A stretch of 64,000 nucleotides of DNA from Egicoccus sp. AB-alg6-2 (GCF_041821025.1 NZ_JBGUAY010000011.1:1-64000), one strand, 5' to 3'; positions 1-10,392 are shown, counted from the stretch's first letter. The notes: a model not told the origin generated them from the letters alone. Numbers and translations: made by a program.

Positions 1-4
1 AGCC

Positions 5-832
5 TCACATCCGGTCGTGGTGCCGGTGGTCGTGGTGGTGGGACTCGTCGAGCACCACCGTGCCGTCGTCGAGCACGTGGACGTGACCTCCGTAGGCGCG
101 GGTCAGGTGCTCGGGCGTGAGGACGTGCGCCGGCGGACCGGCCGCGACCACCCGGGTGGCCATCAACACGGTCGTGTCCGCGAGCTGGGCGGTACCCACG
201 TCGTGGGTGGTCAGGACCACGGTCGCGCCGCGATCGCGCTCGGCCGCGACGACCTCCGTGATGGTCTCCTGGGTGACGAGGTCGAGCCCCGTGATCGGCT
301 CGTCGAGGAGCAGCACCTGCGCCCGTTGGGCGAGTGCCTGCGCCACGTACACGCGCTGCCGTTGCCCGCCGGAGAGTTCCAGCAGCTGTCGGTCGAGGAG
401 ATCGGTGATGCGGAGGCGCTCGACGGCGTCGTCGACCGCCTCGCGGTCCTCGCTTCCCAGTGGCCGGAAGGCGCCACGTAGGCCGTAGCAGCCCATCCTC
501 ACCGTCTCTTGCACGGTCAGGGGGACCGCCTCGTTCGCGACGGTCGTCTGCAGCACGTGGGCGACCTGGCGGCGCATGGTTCTCGGCGGTCGGCCGAGCA
601 CCGCGATGCTGCCGCGGTCGGGGCGGATGAGCCCGGAGATGGTGCCGAGCAGCGTCGACTTCCCGGAGCCGTTCGGCCCGATGATGGCGACGACCTGCCC
701 GCGCGCGAACTGCAGGTCGACGGCGTCGACGGCGCGGATCCCGCCGTAGTGGACGCCGAGCCCCCGCATCACGATCGCCGGGGCGGTGGCGGCGGCTTCG
801 GAATCGGTTCGTCCCCGCCGGGTGGAGGTCAT
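5..832 (-). CDS. Zinc/manganese ABC transporter ATP-binding protein
   Basis: ATPase of a metal-ion importer, working at the inner face of the membrane with the divergently encoded binding protein and permease. Walker A GPNGSGKST lies at about residues 52-60, the signature LSGGQ at 153-157 and Walker B VLLLDEP at 173-179. The frame is open upstream to 886, but the ATG at 832 gives a normal 275-residue protein and leaves an intergenic promoter region. An odd feature is the histidine-rich tail (DESHHHDHRHHDRM), which may bind or sense metal in the cytoplasm (inference). The gene is complete, with its stop at 5-7. Zinc is favoured over manganese because of the histidine-rich partner and the nearby Zur-like gene. 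Confidence 0.9.
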   Translation of the reverse strand: MTSTRRGRTDSEAAATAPAIVMRGLGVHYGGIRAVDAVDLQFARGQVVAIIGPNGSGKSTLLGTISGLIRPDRGSIAVLGRPPRTMRRQVAHVLQTTVANEAVPLTVQETVRMGCYGLRGAFRPLGSEDREAVDDAVERLRITDLLDRQLLELSGGQRQRVYVAQALAQRAQVLLLDEPITGLDLVTQETITEVVAAERDRGATVVLTTHDVGTAQLADTTVLMATRVVAAGPPAHVLTPEHLTRAYGGHVHVLDDGTVVLDESHHHDHRHHDRM

Positions 833-948
833 GGTCGGCTCGCTTTTAGGAACAGTTCCCATTACCCTCATCGGAACGGGCGACACAAGCTACCGCCGCG
901 GCAGCGCGCGGGCGTCGCCGTCCTCACGACGAATCGATCGGTCTGCTC
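833..948. promoter_or_regulatory. Divergent metal-transport promoter region with palindrome
   Basis: This region separates the ATPase gene (minus strand) from the binding-protein gene (plus strand). It holds the least GC-rich stretch nearby and a perfect 11-bp palindrome GGAACAGTTCC at 849-859, next to TTTTA and ATTA runs. A Zur-type repressor is the obvious candidate ligand because one is encoded at 3062. The sequence does not match the usual actinobacterial Zur box closely, so the operator call is tentative. Confidence 0.4.
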
Positions 949-2106
949 GTGTCCCTGCTCGGCTCTCGTTCCCGCCCCTCCCGTGCCGCCGTCGCGCTGG
1001 CCGGTGTCGCCCTGATGCTGGCGGCCTGCGCCGGCGACGGCGGGCAACTCACGGAGCCGGAACAGGCCGAGTCCCCGGAGGTGGATGCGCCGACGACGAA
1101 CGCGCCGGACGAGTCGGCCGAACCCGGGATCGTCGACGAGGGTGACCAGACGCTGGTCGTCGCCACCACCAGCATTCTCGGCGACGTCGTGTCCAACGTC
1201 GTCGGCGACGATGCGCGGGTGGAGGTGCTCGTTCCGCCCGGTGTCGACCCCCACGGCTACCAACCCTCCGCGAGCGACGCCGCGCTGCTGCGCCAGGCCG
1301 ACCTCGTCGTCGCCAACGGACTCGGGCTCGAGGAGAACCTGGTCGACGCCATCGACGCGGCGTCGTCGGAGGGCATCCGGGTGCTCGAGCTGGCCGAACA
1401 GCTCGATCCGATCGAGTTCGGCGTCGCCGACCACCACGACCACGCGCACGACGACGACCACGCGCACGACGACGACCACGCGCACGACGACGAGCACGGC
1501 CACGACGACGAGCACGGCCACGACGACGAGCACGGCCACGACGACGACCACGCGGGTCACGACCACGGGCCGCTCGACCCGCACATCTGGTTCGACCCCG
1601 AGCGCATGGCCGACGCGGTGCAACTGATCGCGGCCGAGCTGGGCGAGGTCGGCGCCGGCGACTTCGACGACCGCGCCCTGGCGTACGCCGACGAACTCCG
1701 TGCGCTCGATCACGAACTGGCGGAGTTGTACGCCACGATCCCGTCCGAGCGTCGCCTGTTGGTGACCAACCACGACTCGCTGGGCTATCTCGCGCACCGC
1801 TACGACTTCGAGGTGCTCGGGACCGTCGTGCCAGGGGTCTCGACCCAGGCCGAGGCGGACGCGCGCGCCTTCGCGGCGCTCGTCGAGACCATCGAGGAGA
1901 CGGGGGTGCCGGCGATCTTCACCGAGAACGTCGAGTCGTCCGCGCTCGCCGATCAGCTCGCCACCGAGGTCGGCAGTCGTGGGGGCCCCGAGATCGCGGT
2001 CGTCTCGCTGTACACCGATGCGCTCGGCGAGCCGGGCAGCGATGCCGCGACCTACGTCGACCTGCTGCGTGAGAACGCCCGGCGGATCGTCGACGCGCTC
2101 GGCTGA
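949..2106 (+). CDS. Metal ABC transporter substrate-binding lipoprotein (ZnuA/TroA family)
   Basis: Extracytoplasmic metal-capture lipoprotein of cluster A-I. The GTG start gives a lipoprotein signal ending in the lipobox LAAC, with the lipidated cysteine at residue 27. The family core follows (VVATTSILGDVV, DPHGYQPS, DPHIWFDP), including the conserved histidines expected to bind metal. A long loop of alternating His and Asp residues (about 160-205) comes from six 18-bp tandem repeats. Such loops are typical of zinc-specific binding proteins. The permease gene follows after 57 bp in the same direction. Zinc specificity is inferred from the loop and from the adjacent regulator. Confidence 0.92.
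   Translation: MSLLGSRSRPSRAAVALAGVALMLAACAGDGGQLTEPEQAESPEVDAPTTNAPDESAEPGIVDEGDQTLVVATTSILGDVVSNVVGDDARVEVLVPPGVDPHGYQPSASDAALLRQADLVVANGLGLEENLVDAIDAASSEGIRVLELAEQLDPIEFGVADHHDHAHDDDHAHDDDHAHDDEHGHDDEHGHDDEHGHDDDHAGHDHGPLDPHIWFDPERMADAVQLIAAELGEVGAGDFDDRALAYADELRALDHELAELYATIPSERRLLVTNHDSLGYLAHRYDFEVLGTVVPGVSTQAEADARAFAALVETIEETGVPAIFTENVESSALADQLATEVGSRGGPEIAVVSLYTDALGEPGSDAATYVDLLRENARRIVDALG
1441..1548 (+). repeat. 18-bp tandem repeat encoding the His/Asp-rich loop
   Basis: Six consecutive 18-bp units are visible: three of the form cacgcgcacgacgacgac and three of the form cacggccacgacgacgag, each with one-base variants. Each encodes six residues of the H-A-H-D-D-D or H-G-H-D-D-E type. 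Because the unit is a multiple of three, gain or loss of copies would change loop length without shifting frame. Confidence 0.9.
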
Positions 2107-2163
2107 TGTGATCCACTTGCTGGCCGTCGCCGGCCGTCCCCCGACCATCCCGCGGAGCGCCCC

Positions 2164-3024
2164 GTGCTGGAGTTGATCAGCGAGCCGTTCGCCTACGGGT
2201 TCATGCGCAACACGCTGATGGCCGGCCTGCTCACCGTGGTCGCGAGCTCGCTCATCGGCACGTGGGTCGTGATGCGTGGCATGTCGTTCATGGGCGACGC
2301 GCTCGCCCACGGGGTCCTGCCCGGCATCGCGATCGCCTACGTGCTGGGTGGCAACCTCCTGGTCGGTGCGGCGATCAGCGCAGCCGTCATGATCGGGGGC
2401 GTGAGCGTCGCCAGCGCCCGGAGCCGCCTCGGCGACGACACCGCGATCGGGCTGCTGTTCGTCGGCATGCTCGCCCTCGGCGTCGCCGTCATCTCGCGCA
2501 GCGGGGCGTACGCAGGCGACCTGACCACCATCCTGTTCGGCTCCCCGCTCGGGGTCACCAGCGACCAGGTGCGCACGGTGGCCCAGGCGACGGCGGTCAC
2601 CGTCGTCGTCACGATCGCGATGTACCGGCCGTTCCTGGTGCTGTCGTTCAGTCGCGCCAAGGCCGAGGTCCTCGGGTTGCGTCCCGGCCTCACCCACCTC
2701 GTGATGCTGGCCCTGGTCGCCATGGTCATCATCAGCTCGTTCCGGGCGGTCGGCACGATGTTGGTGTTCGCGTTCATCGTCGCCCCGCCGGCGACCGCCG
2801 CCCTCGTGTCGCGGCGCGTACCGGTGATGATGGGCGTGGCGATGTTCATCGGCGCCCTCGGCGTGATCGCGGGGCTGCTGCTGAGTTTCCACCTCGGGCT
2901 CGCCGCCGCACCGACCATCGCCGGTCTGACCGTAGCCGCCTTCTTCGTCGTGCTCGCCGTGCGCGAGAGCCTCGATCGCGCCCGCACGTGGCGACACCGG
3001 CACGCGCCCGCTGCGGCCGGCTGA
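2164..3024 (+). CDS. Metal ABC transporter permease (ZnuB/AztB family)
   Basis: Integral membrane permease of the zinc/manganese importer, 286 residues with about eight to nine hydrophobic segments. The N-terminal part contains the family hallmark GTWVVMRGMSFMGDALAHGVLPG, seen here in pieces (VVMRGMSFMGDALAHG, VLPGIAIAY). The GTG at 2164 is chosen because it starts just before the first membrane segment. It lies 57 bp after the binding-protein stop and is probably co-transcribed with it. It would pair as a homodimer with the ATPase encoded divergently at 5-832. Confidence 0.92.
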   Translation: MLELISEPFAYGFMRNTLMAGLLTVVASSLIGTWVVMRGMSFMGDALAHGVLPGIAIAYVLGGNLLVGAAISAAVMIGGVSVASARSRLGDDTAIGLLFVGMLALGVAVISRSGAYAGDLTTILFGSPLGVTSDQVRTVAQATAVTVVVTIAMYRPFLVLSFSRAKAEVLGLRPGLTHLVMLALVAMVIISSFRAVGTMLVFAFIVAPPATAALVSRRVPVMMGVAMFIGALGVIAGLLLSFHLGLAAAPTIAGLTVAAFFVVLAVRESLDRARTWRHRHAPAAAG

Positions 3025-3035
3025 CCACCACGGTC

Positions 3036-3053
3036 CGCGGGTTGCGGCCCGCG
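3036..3053. terminator. Convergent hairpin between permease and regulator
   Basis: A perfect inverted repeat, CGCGGG-TTGCGG-CCCGCG (6-bp stem, 6-base loop), lies in the 37-bp gap between two convergent genes. There is no T-run, which is common for terminators in very GC-rich genomes. Function is inferred from position. Confidence 0.45.
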
Positions 3054-3061
3054 TGGCGACG

Positions 3062-3496
3062 TCAGCTGCAGGTGGCGCAGGTACCGACGAGCTCGAAGCG
3101 GTGCGAGTCGACGTCGAAGTCGGTCTGGCGGCGGGCCTCGTCGGCGGCCTCGGCGAGCGCCGACTCGATCCGAGCCGGCAGCACGACGTCCTCGAGACGA
3201 CCGCACAGCGAGCACAGCAGGTGGTGGTGGTGCTCGGAGAGCTCCTCGGTGAGCTCGTAGCGGGCGACGTCGTCGGTCGAGGCCAGGCGGTGCACCGCGC
3301 CGCACTGCTCGAGGGTCGCGAGGTTGCGGTAGAGCGAGCTCTGCGACTGGCGTGCACCGAGATGCTGCAGCTCGGGGATCGTCACGGGCCGGCCGGCATC
3401 CATCAGCAGCTGCACGAGTTGACGGCGCCCGCCGGTGTAGCGCTGACGCGCCCGGCGAAGCTGCTCGTCGACGGTGTCGTGGATGTCGGTCGTCAT
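3062..3496 (-). CDS. Fur-family metal regulator (probable Zur)
   Basis: Dimeric winged-helix repressor of the Fur family. The helix-turn-helix region contains the typical LYRNLATLEQCG stretch. The C-terminal half has a HHHH cluster and two CxxC pairs (CSLC and CATC) that hold structural zinc in Fur/Zur proteins. The ATG at 3496 gives 144 residues; an in-frame GTG at 3514 would add six. It is convergent with the metal transport genes, so control of zinc uptake is the most likely role, although Fur-family metal choice cannot be read from sequence alone. Confidence 0.88.
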   Translation of the reverse strand: MTTDIHDTVDEQLRRARQRYTGGRRQLVQLLMDAGRPVTIPELQHLGARQSQSSLYRNLATLEQCGAVHRLASTDDVARYELTEELSEHHHHLLCSLCGRLEDVVLPARIESALAEAADEARRQTDFDVDSHRFELVGTCATCS

Positions 3497-3652
3497 GCGG
3501 GCAGCATAGGTCACGTTCTCGGAATGGCGATCCCGGTCGGAATCGGCGAGAGCCCGCGGCGGGCGAACCAGTAGACTCCGCGGCGACGCGTGTCCGTCCG
3601 TCGTCTCGACAGGCCGCTCGCCGGCCGCATCCGCTTGCTGGAGTACCTCGCC

Positions 3653-4636
3653 GTGCGCATCCGTTCCCTGCTGTCAGCCGCCATGCTCGCGGCCCTCCTC
3701 GCCGGTTGCGGCGGCGCGACCACCCCGGGGGCCGCGGCCACGGTCGACGGCGAGGTCATCTCGCGCGAACGCCTCGAGAGCGCGGTGCGCGAACTGACCG
3801 GCGACAGCGCGTCGATGGACGCCGAGGAGCGCAACGAGCTCGTCGGGGACACCCAGCGGCGGGTGCTGAGCTTCCTGATCCAGGCCCAGGCGATCATCAA
3901 CCTCGCCGACGAGCGCGGCATCACCGTCGACCCGGCCGAGGAAGCGGCCAGGTTCGAGGAGGACGTCGAAGGCTTCGGCGGCGAGGAGGCGCTGGCGCAG
4001 CAGTTGTCCGCCCAGCAGAGCGGTCTGACCGTCGAGCTCTACCGCGACGTCCTCATCCCGGCCAGCCTCCGCCTCGACCTGCTGCGCGAGGAGCTCCTCG
4101 GCGAGGTCGAGGTCGAGGAGGTCGAGACCCGCACGGTGCGCCACATCCTGGTCGAGACCGAGCCCGAGGCCCAGGCGATCGTCGACGAGCTCGCCGACGG
4201 CGCCGACTTCGCCGAACTGGCCCAGCAACGCTCCACCGACCCCGGTAGCGGTGCACAGGGCGGCGAACTCGGCGACAACCCTCGTGGTGCGTTCGTGCCG
4301 CCCTTCGACGACGCCGTGTGGTCCGCCACGATCGGTGAGGTCGTCGGACCGGTCGAGTCCGACTTCGGGTTCCACGTCCTCGAGGTGACCGACGAGGGCA
4401 GCGTCGAGCAGGCGGCCGGCGGCGGCAGTCGCGACCAGGCTGCGCAGGGGCAGCTCGACCAGTTGCTGGCCAGTGCGTTCGCGGACGCCGAGGTCACGGT
4501 CGCGCCGGGGCTCGGCCGTTGGGACGCTGAACTGCAGCAGGTGGTCGCGCCCGAGCGTGTCGGCCAGGGCGCCGAACCGGGGCAGCAGCCCGGCGACCTG
4601 CTCGACGACCCGGTCGACGCGCCGGCCGAGGAATGA
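3653..4636 (+). CDS. PrsA/SurA-like peptidyl-prolyl isomerase lipoprotein
   Basis: Secreted foldase anchored by a lipid, about 327 residues. The GTG at 3653 has GGAG about 9 bases upstream and begins a lipoprotein signal ending in LAGC (Cys19). A SurA-N-like helical region is followed by a parvulin rotamase domain at about 158-243, with the family signatures VRHILVET, FAELAQQ, GGELGD and VGPVESDFGFHVLEV. The protein is strongly acidic. The frame is open farther upstream, but those codons would precede the signal peptide. It overlaps the mazG start by four bases (ATGA), so the two are probably translationally coupled. Confidence 0.88.
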   Translation: MRIRSLLSAAMLAALLAGCGGATTPGAAATVDGEVISRERLESAVRELTGDSASMDAEERNELVGDTQRRVLSFLIQAQAIINLADERGITVDPAEEAARFEEDVEGFGGEEALAQQLSAQQSGLTVELYRDVLIPASLRLDLLREELLGEVEVEEVETRTVRHILVETEPEAQAIVDELADGADFAELAQQRSTDPGSGAQGGELGDNPRGAFVPPFDDAVWSATIGEVVGPVESDFGFHVLEVTDEGSVEQAAGGGSRDQAAQGQLDQLLASAFADAEVTVAPGLGRWDAELQQVVAPERVGQGAEPGQQPGDLLDDPVDAPAEE

Positions 4637-5793
4637 GCGGGGGCGCGCCGCCCAGGGTGGTGCTGGTCGAGACCTCCGACGCCCTGCCCGGCCTGCTGCC
4701 GTTCCAGGCGTGGGACGTGCTCGGAACCGCGCCGGTCGTGCACCTGCGCGACCCCGACACCCACCCGAGCGCGAAGCACCTGTACTTCGCCGGCCTGGAC
4801 CTGCAGCCGCTGGCTCCCGCCACGCTCGGCCGCGCCGAGCTCGACCTGACCAAGCCGGGCAGCCCCGAGGATCGGCGCATCGCCAAGGCGCTGCTCGAGT
4901 ACGCGGTCCGTGAAGGCGTGGCGGTGTACCTGCTCGGTCCCGGGGACGAGGGGCTGGGTCCGACGCTGGGTGGCCAGGCCGGTGAGCACGACGCCGAGGT
5001 CGAGTTCGTCTTCATGGCGCAGCAACCCGCCGGCGCGGAGTTCGTCCGGCTCGTCGACGTGCTCAAGCGGCTCCGCGACCCCGAGGACGGCTGCCCCTGG
5101 GACCTGGAGCAGGATCACGCCAGCCTCGCGAAGTACCTCGTCGAGGAGACCTACGAACTCATCGACGCGATCGAGCGGGAACACGACGTCGACATCGCGG
5201 AAGAGCTCGGTGACGTGCTGCTGCAGGTCGTGTTCCAGGCCCAGGTGGCCAGCGATCGTCGTGCCTTCAACATCGACGACGTGACGCGCGGCATCGTCGA
5301 CAAGCTGGTGCGGCGTCACCCGCACGTGTTCGCCGACGGCGACGCGGACACCGCCGAGGACGTCCAGCGCAACTGGGACGCCCTGAAGGCCCGCGAGAAG
5401 GTGGGACGCACCGGCCCGTTCGACGGCGTGCCACCGGCGCTGCCCGGCCTGATGCTGCTCGAGACGCTCGAGCGCAAGGCCGCCAAGCGTGGGTTCGACT
5501 GGAGCGATCCGACCGAACCCGCCGCCCGCGTGACCGAGGAGCTCGGCGAACTGCTGGACGCCGGGACGGACGAGGAGCGCCTCGAGGAGCTCGGTGACCT
5601 GCTCGGCGCCGTCGTCGGCCTCGCGCGCGCCCTCGACCTCGATCCCGAGGTGGCGGCGCGGGCCGCGGCGCGCAAGTTCCGGGCCCGCTTCGAGGCGGTG
5701 CTGGCCCTCGCGGTCCAGCGGGAGTTGCCGGTCGACGACCTCAGCCGGGACACGTGGCTGGAGCTGTGGGACGAGGTCAAGGCGCCCGACTGA
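4633..5793 (+). CDS. mazG: MazG nucleoside triphosphate pyrophosphohydrolase
   Basis: House-cleaning enzyme that hydrolyses NTPs to NMP and pyrophosphate. Two MazG domains are visible. The first is at about 139-240, with GCPWD, the metal motif EETYE and EELGDVL. The second, about 275-340, is shorter, with EELGE and EELGDLL. About 135 residues precede them. This extension resembles the N-terminal part of actinobacterial MazG proteins and may be a remnant of the tetrapyrrole-methylase-like domain seen in YabN-type fusions (inference). The ATG overlaps the stop of the foldase gene. Confidence 0.93.
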   Translation: MSGGAPPRVVLVETSDALPGLLPFQAWDVLGTAPVVHLRDPDTHPSAKHLYFAGLDLQPLAPATLGRAELDLTKPGSPEDRRIAKALLEYAVREGVAVYLLGPGDEGLGPTLGGQAGEHDAEVEFVFMAQQPAGAEFVRLVDVLKRLRDPEDGCPWDLEQDHASLAKYLVEETYELIDAIEREHDVDIAEELGDVLLQVVFQAQVASDRRAFNIDDVTRGIVDKLVRRHPHVFADGDADTAEDVQRNWDALKAREKVGRTGPFDGVPPALPGLMLLETLERKAAKRGFDWSDPTEPAARVTEELGELLDAGTDEERLEELGDLLGAVVGLARALDLDPEVAARAAARKFRARFEAVLALAVQRELPVDDLSRDTWLELWDEVKAPD

Positions 5794-5812
5794 CCGGGCC
5801 GGTCGTCCCGAC

Positions 5813-5818
5813 TAGGCT
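5813..5818 (+). promoter_or_regulatory. Possible -10 element TAGGCT
   Basis: TAGGCT lies 38 bases before the ATG at 5856 and fits the actinobacterial -10 pattern TAnnnT. The same hexamer precedes purN and sdhC in this window. No convincing -35 is visible, so this is a weak call. Confidence 0.3.
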
Positions 5819-5855
5819 GCCGCCCCCGCCGGATCCCTGCCAGCCGAGGACGCGC

Positions 5856-6185
5856 ATGTCCACCGACGACGTCGCCACCGACGCCAACGGGTCGGGCGCG
5901 CCCGCGAGCATCCGCCCTCCCGATCTCGCGCCCGACGAGGTCCGCGGCAACGAGGACGTGCTGGCCGGCTGGGACACCGACGTCGACGTCGCCGACCTGG
6001 CGCGATGGCAGGTGGACCGGGCGCCGTTCCCGACCGACGCCGTCGTGGTCGTCGGTGCGAAGGTGGCGGGTGCCCTCATCGGTGCCGCCGTCGACCAGCG
6101 ACGCGGGCGCGGGTTCGTGGTCGGCGCGATGGCCGGACTGGCCGCCGGCGTCGTCACCCGCCGCCTGTGGCGCCTGGACGTCTGA
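5856..6185 (+). CDS. Small membrane-associated protein of unknown function
   Basis: 109 residues, not recognised as a named family. The N-terminal 65 residues are acidic and proline-containing. The C-terminal part has two short hydrophobic stretches rich in Ala and Gly (VVVVGAKVAGALIGAAV and FVVGAMAGLAAGVV) ending in RRLWRLDV. This looks like a glycine-zipper-type membrane hairpin. The ATG at 5856 is chosen because GAGGA lies just upstream; the longer open frame begins inside mazG. It sits between mazG and enolase in the same direction. Confidence 0.65.
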   Translation: MSTDDVATDANGSGAPASIRPPDLAPDEVRGNEDVLAGWDTDVDVADLARWQVDRAPFPTDAVVVVGAKVAGALIGAAVDQRRGRGFVVGAMAGLAAGVVTRRLWRLDV

Positions 6186-8170
<1,985 letters not shown>

Positions 8171-8378
8171 GCGACGGCAGGTCGATCGGACGTCCGGTCG
8201 GTGTTGCCCCTGGCGGCTGCGCTCCGTACCGTTACGGGGTGCGGAGCTCGGTTGTGGCTCCGCCGATCGCGCGCCCGGTCCCGTCTGCGGACCGGGTCCC
8301 TTCACCGCCAGCCGCCGACGTGCGGCTACGACCGGGGCCCCCAGGCGTCTCGCGCGAGCGCCCCGCGCCCCACAGGAG

Positions 8379-8762
8379 TTGGTCCAACTGCAGGGACAGA
8401 TCGTCAAGGGCAAGGTCGTCCGGCTCGAGGAGTACGGCGCATTCGTCGAGGTTCCGACCGAGGACGGAGGCATCGTCACCGGGCTGGTCCACGTATCCGA
8501 GGTCGACGCCGACTTCGTCGAGAACATCTACGCCTACCTCGCCGAAGGCGACGAGGTCGACGTCAAGGTGCTCGACGTCAAGGAGGACGGCAAGGTCGAC
8601 CTGTCCATCAAGCGTGCCGACCCGGAGTGGCAGGACGAGGAGTCCGTCAACCTGCGGTCCAAGCTCGACAAGGACTTCAACAAGCGTCTGCGCCGCTTCA
8701 TGCACAAGTCGCAGATGATCCAGGGTGAGGCGCGCCGACAGCGTCGCGGACGCGTCGGCTGA
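8379..8762 (+). CDS. S1-domain RNA-binding protein (GSP13-like)
   Basis: Small RNA-binding protein with one S1 domain covering about the first 75 residues (IVKGKVVRLEEYGAFVEV, GLVHVSEVDADFV, GDEVDVKVLDVKEDGKVDLSIK), then a basic tail rich in K and R. It resembles the general stress protein 13 group, which associates with ribosomes. The start is uncertain. The TTG at 8379 gives MVQLQGQ, but AGGAG at 8374-8378 is almost adjacent to it; a CTG at 8388 has better spacing from that site. The stop overlaps the next gene (TGATG). Confidence 0.82.
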   Translation: MVQLQGQIVKGKVVRLEEYGAFVEVPTEDGGIVTGLVHVSEVDADFVENIYAYLAEGDEVDVKVLDVKEDGKVDLSIKRADPEWQDEESVNLRSKLDKDFNKRLRRFMHKSQMIQGEARRQRRGRVG

Positions 8763-9439
8763 TGCCGTTCCCCGACGGGGCCGCGCGCCCCGTCCCCAGG
8801 GACGTGCCCGGCGCCTCGGACCGCGAGGCGCCGGACGTCGGTGTGCGCCCGACCGGCGTGCCCGGCCCCCAGCCCGACGCCGTGCGGCCCGATCCGCAGG
8901 CCTCGTACGAGCGGGCGCTGGCGGCCGCGCCGGCCGACCGGCGCGAACAGGCCATCGTCTCGGTGCAGTTGGGTCGTCCCGCCCGCGGCGCCCCGGCCGT
9001 GGTGCACCGGTGCGTGTACGGGCTGCCGACGGTGGTGCGTGTCGCTCCGCGGTTGGACGACGGCACGCCGTTTCCGACGACGTTCTGGCTCACGTGCCCG
9101 GTCATGCGGTCACGGGTGGGCGGCCTCGAGGCCGATCACGCCATGGTCGGGCTCAACGAACGGCTCGGCACCGACGACGAGTTCGCCGCTTCGTACGCGG
9201 CCGCGTCGGAACGCTACGTCGCCGCACGGGACCAACTTGGCGAGCCGTTGCCGGGCAACCCGAGTGCTGGCGGCATGCCGGGGCACATCAAGTGCCTGCA
9301 CGTGCACGCGGGGCACACGCTGGCCACCGGCGACAACGTGGTCGGGCAGTGGACGGTCGAGCACACCACCCCGGCGCCGTGCCGCGGCCCGTGCGTGACC
9401 GAGGGCGAGGTCGCCGCCCGCATGGAGCGCTCGTCGTGA
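8762..9439 (+). CDS. DUF501 domain-containing protein
   Basis: 225 residues. The DUF501 region spans about 55-215, with the conserved cysteines and phrases TTFWLTCPVMRSRVGGLEA, GHIKCLHVHAGHTLA and VVGQWTVE. The biochemical function is unknown. DUF501 proteins sit between the FtsB-like gene and Ppx/GppA in many actinobacteria, as here. The start overlaps the S1 gene stop by one base, and its own stop overlaps the next start (GTGA), so this is a tight operon. The first 50 residues are proline-rich and variable. Confidence 0.85.
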   Translation: MPFPDGAARPVPRDVPGASDREAPDVGVRPTGVPGPQPDAVRPDPQASYERALAAAPADRREQAIVSVQLGRPARGAPAVVHRCVYGLPTVVRVAPRLDDGTPFPTTFWLTCPVMRSRVGGLEADHAMVGLNERLGTDDEFAASYAAASERYVAARDQLGEPLPGNPSAGGMPGHIKCLHVHAGHTLATGDNVVGQWTVEHTTPAPCRGPCVTEGEVAARMERSS

Positions 9440-10362
9440 CCGCGGCCCGGGCCGCCGTCGATGTCGGTACCAACTCGGTCCGGCTCCTGATCGTCGACGC
9501 CGACGGCCGCCGGATCGCCCGCGAGCTGACGATCACCCGCCTGGGTGCCGGCGTCGACCGCAACGGCCACCTCGACGACGAGGCCCTGCAGCGGACGCTC
9601 GACACCATCGCCCGCTACCGCGAGCTGTGGACCGCGGCGGGGGTGACCGACCGCGTCCGGATCGCGGCCACGTCCGCCGTCCGTGACGCCGGTGACCGCG
9701 ACCGCTTCTTCGGCGGCGTCCGCGAGGTCGCCGGCGTCGACGCGGAGGTGCTCAGCGGCGAACAGGAAGCGGCCCTGACCTTCGCCGGCGCTGCGGGTGC
9801 CGTCGACGTGGTCGCTCCAGTCGCGGTCGTCGACGTCGGCGGCGGTTCGACCGAGCTGGTCGTCGGCGACGACGGCGGCGACGTGGCCGGTAGCGTGTCG
9901 ATGCAGCTGGGCTGCGTACGGCTCACCGAGCGCCACCTGGCGACCGATCCGCCCGCCGCCGCCGAAGTGGTTGCGGCGCGCGCCTTCGTGGACGAACGCC
10001 TCGACGAGGCCGATGCCGGCCTGTCGTTGCAGGGCGCGGACCTGGCGGGGGCGCGGTCGTTGGTGGCGGTCGCCGGCACGGCCACGACCCTGGCCGCGCT
10101 GCACCTCAACCTGCCGGCCTACGAGGAGCGCCGCATCCACGGCGCCCGCGTGCCGCTCTCCGCGCTGCTCGAACTGACCGAACGCCTGCTCGCCATGTCC
10201 GCGTCTGAGCGCGCCGCTCTGGGCCCGGTGCAGCCGGGCCGGGAGGACGTCCTGCACGGCGGCGCCCTGGTGCTCTCGCGCGTGGCGCAGCGCTACGACT
10301 TCGATGATGTCGTGGTCAGCGAGTCCGACATCCTCGACGGCCTGGCCGCCTCACTCGCCTGA
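9436..10362 (+). CDS. Ppx/GppA family exopolyphosphatase
   Basis: Polyphosphate or pppGpp phosphohydrolase of the ASKHA superfamily, 308 residues. Phosphate-loop motifs are AVDVGTNSVRLLIVD at the N-terminus and VVDVGGGSTELVVG near residue 130, with ATSAVRDAGD and the catalytic-region glutamate in SGEQEA between them. The length matches the short actinobacterial Ppx form with only the two ASKHA domains and no C-terminal HD domain. The GTG at 9436 is chosen because it overlaps the DUF501 stop. It is the last gene of the eno operon and ends at a bidirectional hairpin. Confidence 0.92.
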   Translation: MTAARAAVDVGTNSVRLLIVDADGRRIARELTITRLGAGVDRNGHLDDEALQRTLDTIARYRELWTAAGVTDRVRIAATSAVRDAGDRDRFFGGVREVAGVDAEVLSGEQEAALTFAGAAGAVDVVAPVAVVDVGGGSTELVVGDDGGDVAGSVSMQLGCVRLTERHLATDPPAAAEVVAARAFVDERLDEADAGLSLQGADLAGARSLVAVAGTATTLAALHLNLPAYEERRIHGARVPLSALLELTERLLAMSASERAALGPVQPGREDVLHGGALVLSRVAQRYDFDDVVVSESDILDGLAASLA

Positions 10363-10364
10363 CC

Positions 10365-10388
10365 GCGACCGTCGTGTCAGACGGTCGC
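10365..10388. terminator. Bidirectional hairpin terminator
   Basis: A perfect 9-bp stem, GCGACCGTC and GACGGTCGC with loop GTGTCA, fills the 30-bp gap between the convergent ppx and cytosine permease genes. Position and symmetry suggest termination from both sides. Confidence 0.7.
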
Positions 10389-10392
10389 CGTT

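Noticed and set aside
1441-1548. Regulatory repeat or CRISPR
   Set aside because: The repeats encode the His-rich loop of the binding protein and have no spacers.
868-3357. 829-codon minus-strand open frame
   Set aside because: It lies antisense to the metal transport genes, and its translation is low-complexity His/Val/Arg; a GC-rich shadow.
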